Source: Acaryochloris sp. CCMEE 5410
GTDB taxonomy: Bacteria > Cyanobacteriota > Cyanobacteriia > Thermosynechococcales > Thermosynechococcaceae
NCBI RefSeq assembly: GCF_000238775.2
Contig: NZ_AFEJ02000003.1
Coordinates: forward strand, 1-64,000
Direction of reading: 5' to 3'
Length of the DNA stretch: 64,000 nucleotides
Below are positions 11,013-18,773 of the stretch, in pieces. How positions within the stretch are numbered: the first letter of the stretch is position 1; every line of letters starts with the position of its first letter. The notes under the pieces are model-generated. The model was not told where the DNA came from. It worked only from the letters and a program-made list of their open reading frames with translations, and searched no databases. Made by a program: the position numbers and the translations under genes.

Positions 11013-11471
11013 AGGTACAGGTTGAGAGACAGGCCGTTCCTGCTCCACTCATTACTTCCACAACTAAATAGAACTGCGACGAATGCAGAAGGCTTATAGA
11101 CTGCCGCTCCTAGCCGTACCTATAAGGATTGCACCGCACCTCGAAGGATCAGTAGAGGGTTCTATTACCCCCACAATTTGCACCCTACAAAGGACGATGA
11201 CCGTATGGTACACCCCACGCTTACCCAACGTTCTAAAGCCTGGATCTCGCTCAATAAAAACTAGGCTTCGACCTGGAAATTCCCCTGTTGATGCGTCTCA
11301 TTTATGCGATACCTTGACCCTATTGAACTGATCGAACTGAAAGCAAATATTGATGCCGCTATAGAGTCTAAATTATTTGAAGCTACTACAGAATAAGGAT
11401 TATAGCTCTTTTCTTTCTTATGTAATTTGAACTTATTTTTACATAAGAAAGTCATACGGAGGCCCGCCGCA
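11013..11471 (+). other. Poorly coding stretch with a 30-residue frame
   Basis: No recognisable gene. A short plus frame at 11304-11396 (MRYLDPIELIELKANIDAAI...) has acidic, helical composition and ends just before an inverted AT-rich sequence near 11405-11450 (TTTCTTATGTAA...TTACATAAGAAA) that could form a hairpin terminator. The rest shows only shadows. Confidence 0.3.
11423..11453 (+). terminator. Hairpin, possible terminator
   Basis: TTTCTTATGTAA and TTACATAAGAAA form a 12-bp perfect inverted repeat with a short loop after the 30-residue frame. There is no long T tract, so intrinsic termination is plausible but not assured; it also resembles a generic palindromic repeat. Confidence 0.35.
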
Positions 11472-11603
11472 ATGCCCAAACCCTCTGACTACCGCTTGCT
11501 CTTACTCCTGGTCTTGGTGATCATTGTGCTCGACATTTGTTCACAGGCCAGATCACAGCCTCAAAACCATTTCCCTTCAGTCATACCTTCCACGCTGTTC
11601 TAA
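11472..11603 (+). CDS. Small membrane peptide, unknown
   Basis: A 43-residue frame from ATG 11472 to TAA 11601 with one strongly hydrophobic segment (LLLLLVLVIIVLDICSQA). It starts about 10 bases after a GGAGG motif (11458-11462), a good ribosome binding site. It could be a single-pass membrane or secreted peptide. No family recognised. Confidence 0.4.
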   Translation: MPKPSDYRLLLLLVLVIIVLDICSQARSQPQNHFPSVIPSTLF

Positions 11604-11948
11604 TCCATCACTAGCCATCTGTTCTTTGCGATCGCAATCGGAGGCCATCATGACAGCCACTCAAATACTGCCCAGGAACAACTTCTCGACAGACCGCTAG
11701 GATTTGGTGAAAGTCCTAGCGCTATTGCCATATTCTGCAATCGAGCTAACACTCATACTTGGTATACCCTCGATTCTAATTCCCAACCCAAGAAATCCCT
11801 CATCCTGCTCTCACTGGCTTCCTCAAAGCCTGGAGTTCATCAAAGGGGAATACAAAAGGAAACCCACCTGTAAATCAGAGTCAAGCTTCAGGCGCATCGT
11901 CCCTGCACCCTGGAAGCTGGTGCTGAGTCCGTCTTCGCTAAAGGCTTA
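11604..11948 (+). other. Degenerate small coding remnant
   Basis: After a GGAGG (11640) an ATG at 11650 opens a 16-codon frame (MTATQILPRNNFSTDR) ending in TAG. Beyond it, pieces such as ANTHTWYTLDSNSQPKK and SPHPALTGFLKAWSS appear in another frame. This looks like a small plasmid gene with indels. I do not recognise the family. Confidence 0.3.
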
Positions 11949-11951
11949 TTG

Positions 11952-12158
11952 ATGGCGATCGCGAATCTCAATACGAAACAGCTCCTTCAGCCCATCACCA
12001 TCGAGGCCGTCCCTTCAGATCAAGATGACAAGGTGCTGTTCTGCCGGGTCTGGTTGGGCACTCAAAAGGTCTTCCAACGGTGGGATGAAACAACCCATTG
12101 GCGCGATGTTGCCAAGAAAGCTATCGATAATGTCGCTCCCCTGCAACCGCAAGGTTGA
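11952..12158 (+). CDS. Small conserved plasmid protein, unknown
   Basis: About 68 residues (MAIANLNTKQLLQPITIEAV...), ending APLQPQG. The sequence is soluble with a beta-rich middle (DDKVLFCRVWLGTQKVFQRW). It overlaps a HIP1 site near its start. No signal peptide, motif or recognised domain; it resembles small orphan proteins common on cyanobacterial plasmids. Confidence 0.45.
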   Translation: MAIANLNTKQLLQPITIEAVPSDQDDKVLFCRVWLGTQKVFQRWDETTHWRDVAKKAIDNVAPLQPQG

Positions 12159-12240
12159 CTTTGAATGCTGAGATCGCCCCCAAACGGATGGGGGTGATCA
12201 CTAACCGATGATAAGACCACGCCACAATGAGGGCTGCATC

Positions 12241-12500
12241 ATGCAAATGTATAAACTCACTTTCCCAACCCAAAACCTCTACTCAACTCCAATGGATTGC
12301 CAATGTGCCCACGGCCAACAAGAGGAATACGGGGGAGAAGTTCTACCCTGTTTTGATTGCTTCTTGACGGATGGCAGCACCCGAGAGGATGGATCGGTCG
12401 CCATTCTCTCCCGTGAGTGGCTGACTATGACTGAACTGGAGAAATATAATTCAACGCGACAACATACCCAAGAAGTTTGGGAGCGGGTAACGCCTGCTGT
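12241..12500 (+). CDS. Cysteine-containing small protein A, unknown
   Basis: From ATG 12241 (MQMYKLTFPTQNLYSTPMDC) the frame contains CQCAHG and CFDCFLTDG followed by LSREWLTMTELEKYN. The CxxC pairs suggest a small metal-binding fold. The coding character fades near 12500, where a second related protein starts in another frame. The open frame formally runs to 12681 but its tail overlaps protein B and is probably out of frame. A and B may be one gene split by a frameshift. Confidence 0.4.
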
Positions 12501-12512
12501 TGCCAATACCCC

Positions 12513-12785
12513 ATGTATCAGGTGGTTAAACATGATGTGCCGTTCAATGTCATGGATCGACTGGCTGCTGAACAATTCCTGGAGCAGGATGAGGATGACC
12601 TGTGCTCGATGGAGCCCTGTCAAGATTGCATTTGGACATATACCGAAACCTGCCCTGACTCGGATTTTGATCCCTATATGACTGCCCGCTCCCGTGAATG
12701 GCTCTCTGCTAATCAATTAAACGAGCGGAATACACACCTAGAGTTCCTTGGACAAGCCTGGGTAATCGCTTCCCAATACTTCTAA
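12513..12785 (+). CDS. Cysteine-containing small protein B, related to A
   Basis: From ATG 12513 (MYQVVKHDVPFNVMDRLAAE) the frame carries SMEPCQDCIW and ARSREWLSANQLNERN, the same CxDC...SREWL arrangement as in protein A just upstream. It ends at 12785. Either a tandem duplication or the second half of a single frameshifted gene with two repeats. Function unknown. Confidence 0.4.
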   Translation: MYQVVKHDVPFNVMDRLAAEQFLEQDEDDLCSMEPCQDCIWTYTETCPDSDFDPYMTARSREWLSANQLNERNTHLEFLGQAWVIASQYF

Positions 12786-12843
12786 CTGTTCTGTAACTGC
12801 GATCGCAGATGCTCATCGTTGGGGATACTACCTGCGATCGCAA

Positions 12844-12889
12844 GGACAAATTGCGTGAGACAAAAGGACAAATTGCGTGAGACACGACA
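12844..12889 (-). mobile_element. Second transposon end of the same family
   Basis: Two copies of GGACAAATTGCGTGAGAC at 12844-12861 and 12866-12883 differ at one position from the 18-bp repeats at 10369-10706, and have the same 22-base spacing. They are followed by ACGACA ending at 12889, matching ATGACA at the 10712 end. The orientation is the same as the 10712 end, so the two cannot be opposite ends of one element. It is a relic or the end of a neighbouring element. Confidence 0.75.
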
Positions 12890-13092
12890 GCAACAATAGC
12901 CTATCTCCACAATGTTGAGAATGGAGTCAATAGCTATATCCCCGCGAGCTGCCCCCAGTCCCTCGGCCAACCCATCGCTGGAATACCTATAAATTCGTTG
13001 TTTTTCCTAAAGGCAGTACTTGTCTCTTAAAACAGCTATTGAGTATAGTTCTCAGCTACTCCTAACGACACATTCATAGAGGGTATTTCACC
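12890..13092. other. Spacer upstream of sigma factor gene
   Basis: No open frame of note. A TTGTCTC...-type sequence near 13019 and TATAGT near 13039 could serve as a weak promoter for the sigma factor gene at 13093; a GAGGG sits 13 bases before its ATG. Confidence 0.3.
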
Positions 13093-13811
13093 ATGACCTA
13101 TACCACTCCTTTCCCAACTCATCAGGGAAAACAACTCTCTGATCGACGATATCTAACCACTGATGAACAATTAGCCTTAGTCTCTCAAGTTCAGGCCCGT
13201 ACCCTACTCCTCAAACAGAAGAAAGCAGGGCTAACCCTCGAAGAAACAAGGATTTGCCTTCGCGGTGAACGCGCACTCAAAGCACTCGTGGAGGGACATC
13301 ACAAAATGATTTGGTTGATGATCCATCGCTTCAACTTTTCCGATCGTCTGACCACAGATGAGCTGTTCCAAATCGGCATCATCACCATTGAAAAGGCCGC
13401 TAACTACTACAACCCCACTCGGCCTGGACGATATAGAAGATTCTCAAGCTGGGTCTTTTCCTCCTCAGACAGAAGTTCCGCAACCTCTTCAAGCAAGAGC
13501 TGGGATATGAGCACAAACGCAAAACACTGTATGGGCAGCTCAGGATGAATGCTCCTCTATGCAATCATGACACCCCTCAAGACTTCGCCATCCTCGAAGA
13601 GTTGAAGCAACTGCTCAAGCCCCTCTCCAAGACGCTATCGTTCAAAAAGCAAATCCATGCATTCCGGGCCTTTTACCTGGACGGTGAAACCACTCAGCAG
13701 ATTGCCCTCAGCCTGGAACTGACGGTTGGCAGTGTCAAAGCCTATCTCTACGAAGCCCGAAAACAACTCAGGGGCAATCCCCAGATCCAAGAATGGGTAA
13801 GGCTGTACTGA
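13093..13811 (+). pseudogene. Sigma-70 family factor, one frameshift
   Basis: The first frame (13093-13548) gives LTTDEQLALVSQVQARTLLL and a region-2-like core (ALVEGHHKMIWLMIHRF, DELFQIGIITIEKAANYYNP). After restoring one base near 13464 (SFLRQKFRNLFKQELGYEHK) the downstream frame to 13811 supplies region 4 (FRAFYLDGETTQQIALSLEL, SVKAYLYEARKQLRG), a helix-turn-helix. About 240 residues in total, typical for a small plasmid-borne group 3 or orphan sigma factor. The single indel separates the core-binding from the -35-binding half. Confidence 0.7.
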
Positions 13812-13955
13812 ACTTTCCTTTGGCCAGGGGAAAACCCTATCCGCCTAGCTGGAATGCTAACCCCTGTGCGATCACAAACCCCTACTGCCGGGGATATAGC
13901 CTGCGATCGCAAAACCTCTTTCTACAAATCAATATCCCAATCAAAGAGACGATCT

Positions 13956-14105
13956 ATGAAAAGATTCACTCTCTCTTTCTCCCGTGTCCTTCAACGACTC
14001 AAGGACCATTTCAAGCTGCAACAATGCGCTTCCTGTGGACTGTGGTACAGAACACTGGAGCTTGACCAAGATGGCATCTGCCACGACTGTGGGCGCTATC
14101 TCTGA
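13956..14105 (+). CDS. 49-residue zinc-ribbon-like protein
   Basis: ATG 13956 to TGA 14105. The C-terminal half has CASCGLWYR and CHDCGRYL, a four-cysteine CxxC...CxxC ribbon; the N-terminal 20 residues are basic and helical. AGAG precedes the start. It probably binds zinc and nucleic acid or a protein. The longer overlapping frames in this region lack this motif and are likely shadows. Confidence 0.5.
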   Translation: MKRFTLSFSRVLQRLKDHFKLQQCASCGLWYRTLELDQDGICHDCGRYL

Positions 14106-14155
14106 TGAGGCAATACCCCTCGTATAGCCAATAATTACGCCTTGGAGGGCTCACC

Positions 14156-14335
14156 ATGACTCCTTTCGATTATGAACTTGCCAAGGGCAATTTAATCAGC
14201 GCTATCAATCTCGCGATCCAGGATGCAAACCAAGCTCTTGACGATGCCGAAAACGCGATCACTAACCTCAATAAACGACAACTACATATCCATCATCTCG
14301 CTCAAAACGCTCTCAACAAGTTTCAAAGACTGTAA
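14156..14335 (+). CDS. 59-residue helical protein, unknown
   Basis: ATG 14156 follows GGAGG (14144-14148) at a good distance. The sequence (MTPFDYELAKGNLISAINLA ... ALDDAENAITNLNKRQLHIH) looks like one or two long amphipathic helices. No cysteine, signal or membrane segment. It lies between the zinc-ribbon gene and the DUF6876-like gene, likely one transcript. Confidence 0.45.
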   Translation: MTPFDYELAKGNLISAINLAIQDANQALDDAENAITNLNKRQLHIHHLAQNALNKFQRL

Positions 14336-14394
14336 ACGAAGCACCTTACTTAACTGCTTCAACCCTCTCGCTACAAATTTCAGAGGAAACATTT

Positions 14395-14697
14395 ATGCTA
14401 ACTGCTTCTGAACTGCTTGCTGATCTTGATCATTACTATTGCACTACACAACATTACAAACACCCCTTTGGCCTTCTCTATACCGATGGCGTTAAGGCAC
14501 TGGCTATGGGTGGGGAATGCTACTGGCTCATCGATGCGATCGCGAGTTATCAACCTGGAAAAGTCATTCGCGCTAATCCCACGCTCTTAGAGTTCCAGCG
14601 CTGGATGTTAACGGTCAATCCTGACAAAAGTGCGCTCTTGGCTTGCTACGAAGATAGTCCCGAAACCCATAGAACAAAAAGGGTTGTGACTTTGTAG
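14395..14697 (+). CDS. DUF6876-like protein
   Basis: A clean 100-residue frame (HPFGLLYTDGVKALAMGGEC, YWLIDAIASYQPGKVIRA). The YTDGV..LA...YWL.D.IASYQ pattern is what I associate with DUF6876, a family of small proteins on plasmids and phages with no known function. GAGG precedes the ATG. It is the last of the small plasmid genes. Confidence 0.6.
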   Translation: MLTASELLADLDHYYCTTQHYKHPFGLLYTDGVKALAMGGECYWLIDAIASYQPGKVIRANPTLLEFQRWMLTVNPDKSALLACYEDSPETHRTKRVVTL

Positions 14698-15052
14698 ATC
14701 CTGCTAAGAGACTAGTGCCAGATCTTCAGGCAAGCAGGTTCTTATTACACTAAATTTCAGTAAGCCAGATACATTCTAAATTATCAAAAACCATATATAG
14801 CAATATTTTGACAGCTTAGCTAATTTTAAATTCTGATTTTGGTCAAAAACCTGGAATTAAAATCACCAATCTTATATAGTGATCCGCAAGTGCTGATTCA
14901 GTGGTCAAAATTATGTCGCGTTTCGCTCAAATTTCCGACATTCCACCAGTTCGTCTCGTTGAGTTGGGTTTGAAAAAATCGGATGAGAGCAAGTCTTAGT
15001 TACACTCAACTTATGCGTACAGGGCTGGTTCACAGGAGTTCCTGTAGAGCTT
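14698..15052. other. AT-rich spacer, no gene
   Basis: No supported frame. It separates rightward plasmid genes from the leftward efflux operon, so both transcripts end here. No clear hairpin with T tract was found by eye. Confidence 0.4.
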
Positions 15053-18000
15053 CTAAGGTTGATTCGATTGTAGTGCTTTTCGTTGCTTCCCCTGAGATCT
15101 TCTTTGCATGAAGCCCTTGATGAACTCCATAGCATCATCCACAAACGTATAGACAATCGGCACCACAATCAGCGTTAGCAGGGTCGAAATCACCAACCCT
15201 CCCAAAATTACCGTTGCAATGGATGAATAGGCATCTGAGCCAATTTCAGGAAAGAAGGCCAGCCGCACTACAACAATTAGTGTAGTTAGTGTAGTCATCA
15301 CAATTGCTTTTAGCCGTACTGGTCCAGCCTGTGAAATCGCCTCTTCTCTGGAAATACCTTCCCTTCGCTTGGTTAAAATCAGCTCCAATAGCAAAATTGC
15401 AGCTGACATAGACAGGCCCGAAAGAATGATAATCCCCAGAATTGAAACCGTGGACAGTGTTTGATTGGCGAGAATCAACCCACCAAAGACACCCACGAGT
15501 TGCAACGGTACCGATAACATCATCACCAAGGGGTGAATAAAGGAATTGAACTGGATGACCAGGATGATATAGATCAGCATTAGTGAAATGGCTAGACCAT
15601 TGAGCAGGCGTGTGAACTCAGTCATCATGTCGGTCATATCGCCCATGGAGTCAATCCCATAGCCAGGTGGAATCTCTAACTCAGCTCCAGCGTGCATGGC
15701 GATCGCCATGCTCAAATCCATTGAAGCAGGACCCTGGCGGCGGTAGTAGCCATTGACATAAACCACCCGCTTGCTGTTGACATGTTCAATCAATGTTGGT
15801 CCTTGACGATAGTCGAGCTGCACGAGCGTATTCAGGGGAACCTGTTGACCGTTGGGTGTTGTCAGGTAGGTACTTTCTAAATCTTGGACTGTTCCCCGAT
15901 CTACTTCGTCATAGCGCACCAAAATTGAATTCTGCCTTAGATTTGGTCGGTTGTAAGAACGCTGGGTCATGCCGCCATTGAGGGCAAATCGGGCTTGGGT
16001 GGCAATGGCTTCTACATTCAAGCCCAACTCTTGGGCACGGCGGCGATCAATATTTAGCATTAGCTCTGGCTGTGTCATGGCTGCACTAGTGTGAGCCATC
16101 ATTAGCCCCGGCGTCTCTTCAGCAATCCGCAATACATCGTTCGCCAGCGGGTGGAGGATATCGAGATCATCACCATAGATCGCCAGCTGAACGGGGGCGG
16201 CGGAGGTGGCCATGACATCCACACCCATTTCTTTGAGGGCCAACCGTCGGATACCGGAGATCGTTGCCATTGCCTCGGCGTGAACCTCATCCATCACTTG
16301 CCAGATGTCACGCTCACGATTCAGCTTCAGCGTCACGGTGAGCGAGGCGGTATTAGCATTGCCCATACTGTAGCCCGTAAAGTAAGTGCTATTCCGGGTA
16401 AGTTCAAAGCCTACTTGGGAGGAGACTTTTTCCACCTCCGGCTGTTGAAGCAACAATGCTTCTAGCTGGGCAGTACTGGTATCGGTTTTAGCGAAGGAAC
16501 TGCCTGCCTCCATTTCTAGTGTGGCCATAAACTGCCCAGAATCGCCTAAGGGCATCATTTCCTGAGGTACGAGCGGATAGAGCGAGATGGCCAAAACCAC
16601 CGTAGAAGCGATGACGGCCAAAGTCACTTCTCGGTTGCGAAGCGTTAGCTGCAAGAGCCATCTGTAACTGCGCTCTAATTGTTGGAAACTATAGCTAATG
16701 GGAGTCAGTAATTTTTGCAGCCAAGTTTTGCGGTGGGTTGGAGACCAGGTGCGATAAAAGAATGCCGCCAGCAGTGGTACCAGCGTGACCGACACTAGGA
16801 CCGACGCCACAAATGCAAAAATCATCGGCCACACAAGCCCCACAAACATGAGTCCTGTTAGACCGCCAGACAGCATGCTCGGCAGCAACGCAGCCACCAT
16901 CACACAACTGGCTGCGACACTGGCTAAAAAGACTTCGCCAGTTCCCCGAATTGCCGCTGCCAGTGGACGGAACCCCTGACGGATCTTTTGCTCAATGGAA
17001 TCAATCACAATGATGGAGTCATCCACCAGTTTCCCAATCGCCATCATCATGCCAATCAACGTCGAAGAGTTGAGGGACATCTGCATGGGACCAAAGGGCA
17101 ACGTTGAAAGCGCCAGCGACATGGGAATAGAAATCATGATCAGTGCTGTGGCGCGGAAGTCCTGTAGGAAGAGTAAAATCACTCCCCCGGCTAGGAGAAC
17201 ACTGATGAGCAGTTCCTTAAACGTGCTCTGCAAAATGATATTGACCAGGAAGGAGTTGTCATAAGCTTCTTGAAATTCCAATCCTGGATATTCCTGTTTA
17301 ATCTTCTCTACTTCTGCTCGCACCCGCTTAATCACCGCTGGAGAGCTAGAGTCCGGCTTTTGAATAATATTCACAGCCAGGGCCGCTTGGCTGTTGTAGC
17401 GGTAACTGCTGCGGCGTTCTTCAAAGGTATCCTCAACTGTCGCCACATCTCGAAGATAGACCACTTGGCCATCGCGCTCTAGGAGTGGATAGTCTAGCAG
17501 CGCCGCTGCATTTTGCACCCGCTCATCAGTGCGCACGAGAATTTCTGTATCCTCCCGCGTTAGGATGCCAGAGCCTTGGCTCAAATTATTCCGATCCAAG
17601 GCATCGCGCACCTCCACAATAGACAGCCCATAGGCTCCCAGCTTTTGGCGATCGACAATCACTTGTAGCTGTCGTCGGTAACCACCAAAGATCGAGACGG
17701 CCTGAACATGGTCCACTTGGGTGAGCCGATCCACTAGGGTATTATCGGCAAACTCCCGCAACTGCACCGGGTCCCATTGATCCCCCGTCAGGGCCAAGGT
17801 CAACACGGGGCGGTTTAAAGGGTCAATGGGCAACACCCAGTAGGACCGGGCGTTGAGTCCTTGTAGTTCAGTATCTCCCTCCGCTGCATTCATAAGGCTT
17901 TGGACAGATTGAACAGCCCGATTAATGTTGCCGCCCCAGCCAAACTGGATCGTTATCAGGGATAGATTTTGCTGGGAGGTTGAGCGCACAAACCGGACAT

Positions 18001-18232
18001 CTTCCAATACCGTCATGCGCTGTTCCAAGGGCTTGGTAATATAGGCTTCCACCTCCTCCGGTGACGAGCCAGGGGCTTGAGTAATGACGGCCACCAGCGG
18101 ACTTTCCACGTAGGGCATCATCCTCACGGGCAACCCCAGCAACACCAATAGTGACAGGATCAAGATACCGATATAGAGTGCAGTTACTAGAACTGGATGC
18201 TTGATAGACCAGCGGGTGAGAAATTCTTTCAT
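15053..18232 (-). CDS. RND efflux permease (heavy-metal/drug, CusA/AcrB-like)
   Basis: A 1059-residue inner-membrane proton-driven pump of the RND superfamily. The first membrane helix is at residues 13-35. The large periplasmic loop includes ESPLVAVITQAPGSSPEEVE. Transmembrane segment 4 carries the proton-relay pair in IGKLVDDSIIVID near residue 405. A second half repeats the fold after about residue 530. Family length is 1000-1070. The DD pair and operon place it among pumps exporting metals or small toxic compounds; the exact substrate is not readable. It is the last gene of the operon adaptor (20552) - YtkA lipoprotein - permease, with short gaps. A putative response-regulator box and a MerR-type palindrome lie upstream of the operon. 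Confidence 0.9.
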   Translation of the reverse strand: MKEFLTRWSIKHPVLVTALYIGILILSLLVLLGLPVRMMPYVESPLVAVITQAPGSSPEEVEAYITKPLEQRMTVLEDVRFVRSTSQQNLSLITIQFGWGGNINRAVQSVQSLMNAAEGDTELQGLNARSYWVLPIDPLNRPVLTLALTGDQWDPVQLREFADNTLVDRLTQVDHVQAVSIFGGYRRQLQVIVDRQKLGAYGLSIVEVRDALDRNNLSQGSGILTREDTEILVRTDERVQNAAALLDYPLLERDGQVVYLRDVATVEDTFEERRSSYRYNSQAALAVNIIQKPDSSSPAVIKRVRAEVEKIKQEYPGLEFQEAYDNSFLVNIILQSTFKELLISVLLAGGVILLFLQDFRATALIMISIPMSLALSTLPFGPMQMSLNSSTLIGMMMAIGKLVDDSIIVIDSIEQKIRQGFRPLAAAIRGTGEVFLASVAASCVMVAALLPSMLSGGLTGLMFVGLVWPMIFAFVASVLVSVTLVPLLAAFFYRTWSPTHRKTWLQKLLTPISYSFQQLERSYRWLLQLTLRNREVTLAVIASTVVLAISLYPLVPQEMMPLGDSGQFMATLEMEAGSSFAKTDTSTAQLEALLLQQPEVEKVSSQVGFELTRNSTYFTGYSMGNANTASLTVTLKLNRERDIWQVMDEVHAEAMATISGIRRLALKEMGVDVMATSAAPVQLAIYGDDLDILHPLANDVLRIAEETPGLMMAHTSAAMTQPELMLNIDRRRAQELGLNVEAIATQARFALNGGMTQRSYNRPNLRQNSILVRYDEVDRGTVQDLESTYLTTPNGQQVPLNTLVQLDYRQGPTLIEHVNSKRVVYVNGYYRRQGPASMDLSMAIAMHAGAELEIPPGYGIDSMGDMTDMMTEFTRLLNGLAISLMLIYIILVIQFNSFIHPLVMMLSVPLQLVGVFGGLILANQTLSTVSILGIIILSGLSMSAAILLLELILTKRREGISREEAISQAGPVRLKAIVMTTLTTLIVVVRLAFFPEIGSDAYSSIATVILGGLVISTLLTLIVVPIVYTFVDDAMEFIKGFMQRRSQGKQRKALQSNQP

Positions 18233-18253
18233 CGGGCTTACGCCTTCATTGAC

Positions 18254-18709
18254 CTACTTCACCTCAAAGGCTAGGGTTGCAGGTTCAGCATCCTTGGCCT
18301 TTACCTGCACTGTCCAAGGACCAGCCATCCCAAAGTTGGTTTTAATTTTGAACTCCTGGGCTTTATCTCCGGGTTCCACAATGGCCAGAGAGGTCATATC
18401 CGCTTCGCCTTCCATGGGCATTGAGACTTGGACAGAGACATCCTCGGGCGTGAGATTCTCCTTCTCAACGCGAACCACCAGTTCGGCATCGCCCATGGGC
18501 ACTTCGGCGGATTTAGGACTCACTAAATGAATATCCTTAGATGTGTTGCTGGGGTCCATGCCTTCCTTGTCACCATCAGGCTTGGATTTTGCCTGCTCTG
18601 TGGGAGCTTCTGCGCTGTCCGATGTCTCTGCAGCTTGTTCTCCTGATTGGGCACTACAGGAAAATAGAAAGGTGCTCACAAGAGCGATCGCCAAAAAGAT
18701 TTTCTTCAT
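18254..18709 (-). CDS. YtkA/FixH-like domain lipoprotein
   Basis: About 151 residues from ATG 18709, chosen because GAGGA lies 7 bases upstream; a GTG at 18721 is the alternative. The N-terminus is a lipoprotein signal (LVSTFLFSC). An acidic serine/alanine-rich linker follows, then a beta-sandwich domain (LVSPKSAEVPMGDAELVV ... KIKTNFGMAGPWTVQVK). The domain resembles YtkA-like (PF13115) modules. It is also a clear paralogue of the last 95 residues of the adaptor encoded next door (KTHFGMKGDWVIKAQVKDAE). It may work as an extra periplasmic partner or metal-binding module of the efflux system. Confidence 0.75.
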   Translation of the reverse strand: MKKIFLAIALVSTFLFSCSAQSGEQAAETSDSAEAPTEQAKSKPDGDKEGMDPSNTSKDIHLVSPKSAEVPMGDAELVVRVEKENLTPEDVSVQVSMPMEGEADMTSLAIVEPGDKAQEFKIKTNFGMAGPWTVQVKAKDAEPATLAFEVK

Positions 18710-18773
18710 ATCAGTCCTCACAATGAATGATGTTGATATTGTTTGAGGTCAATTCAATCCCTCGAAAGGCGTT

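Noticed and set aside
12279-12716. 145-residue minus-strand frame
   Set aside because: Antisense to two better-supported Cys-motif frames that have plausible start sites.
16151-16465. Plus-strand open frame with a glycine run
   Set aside because: It is antisense to the RND permease and has no start signal.
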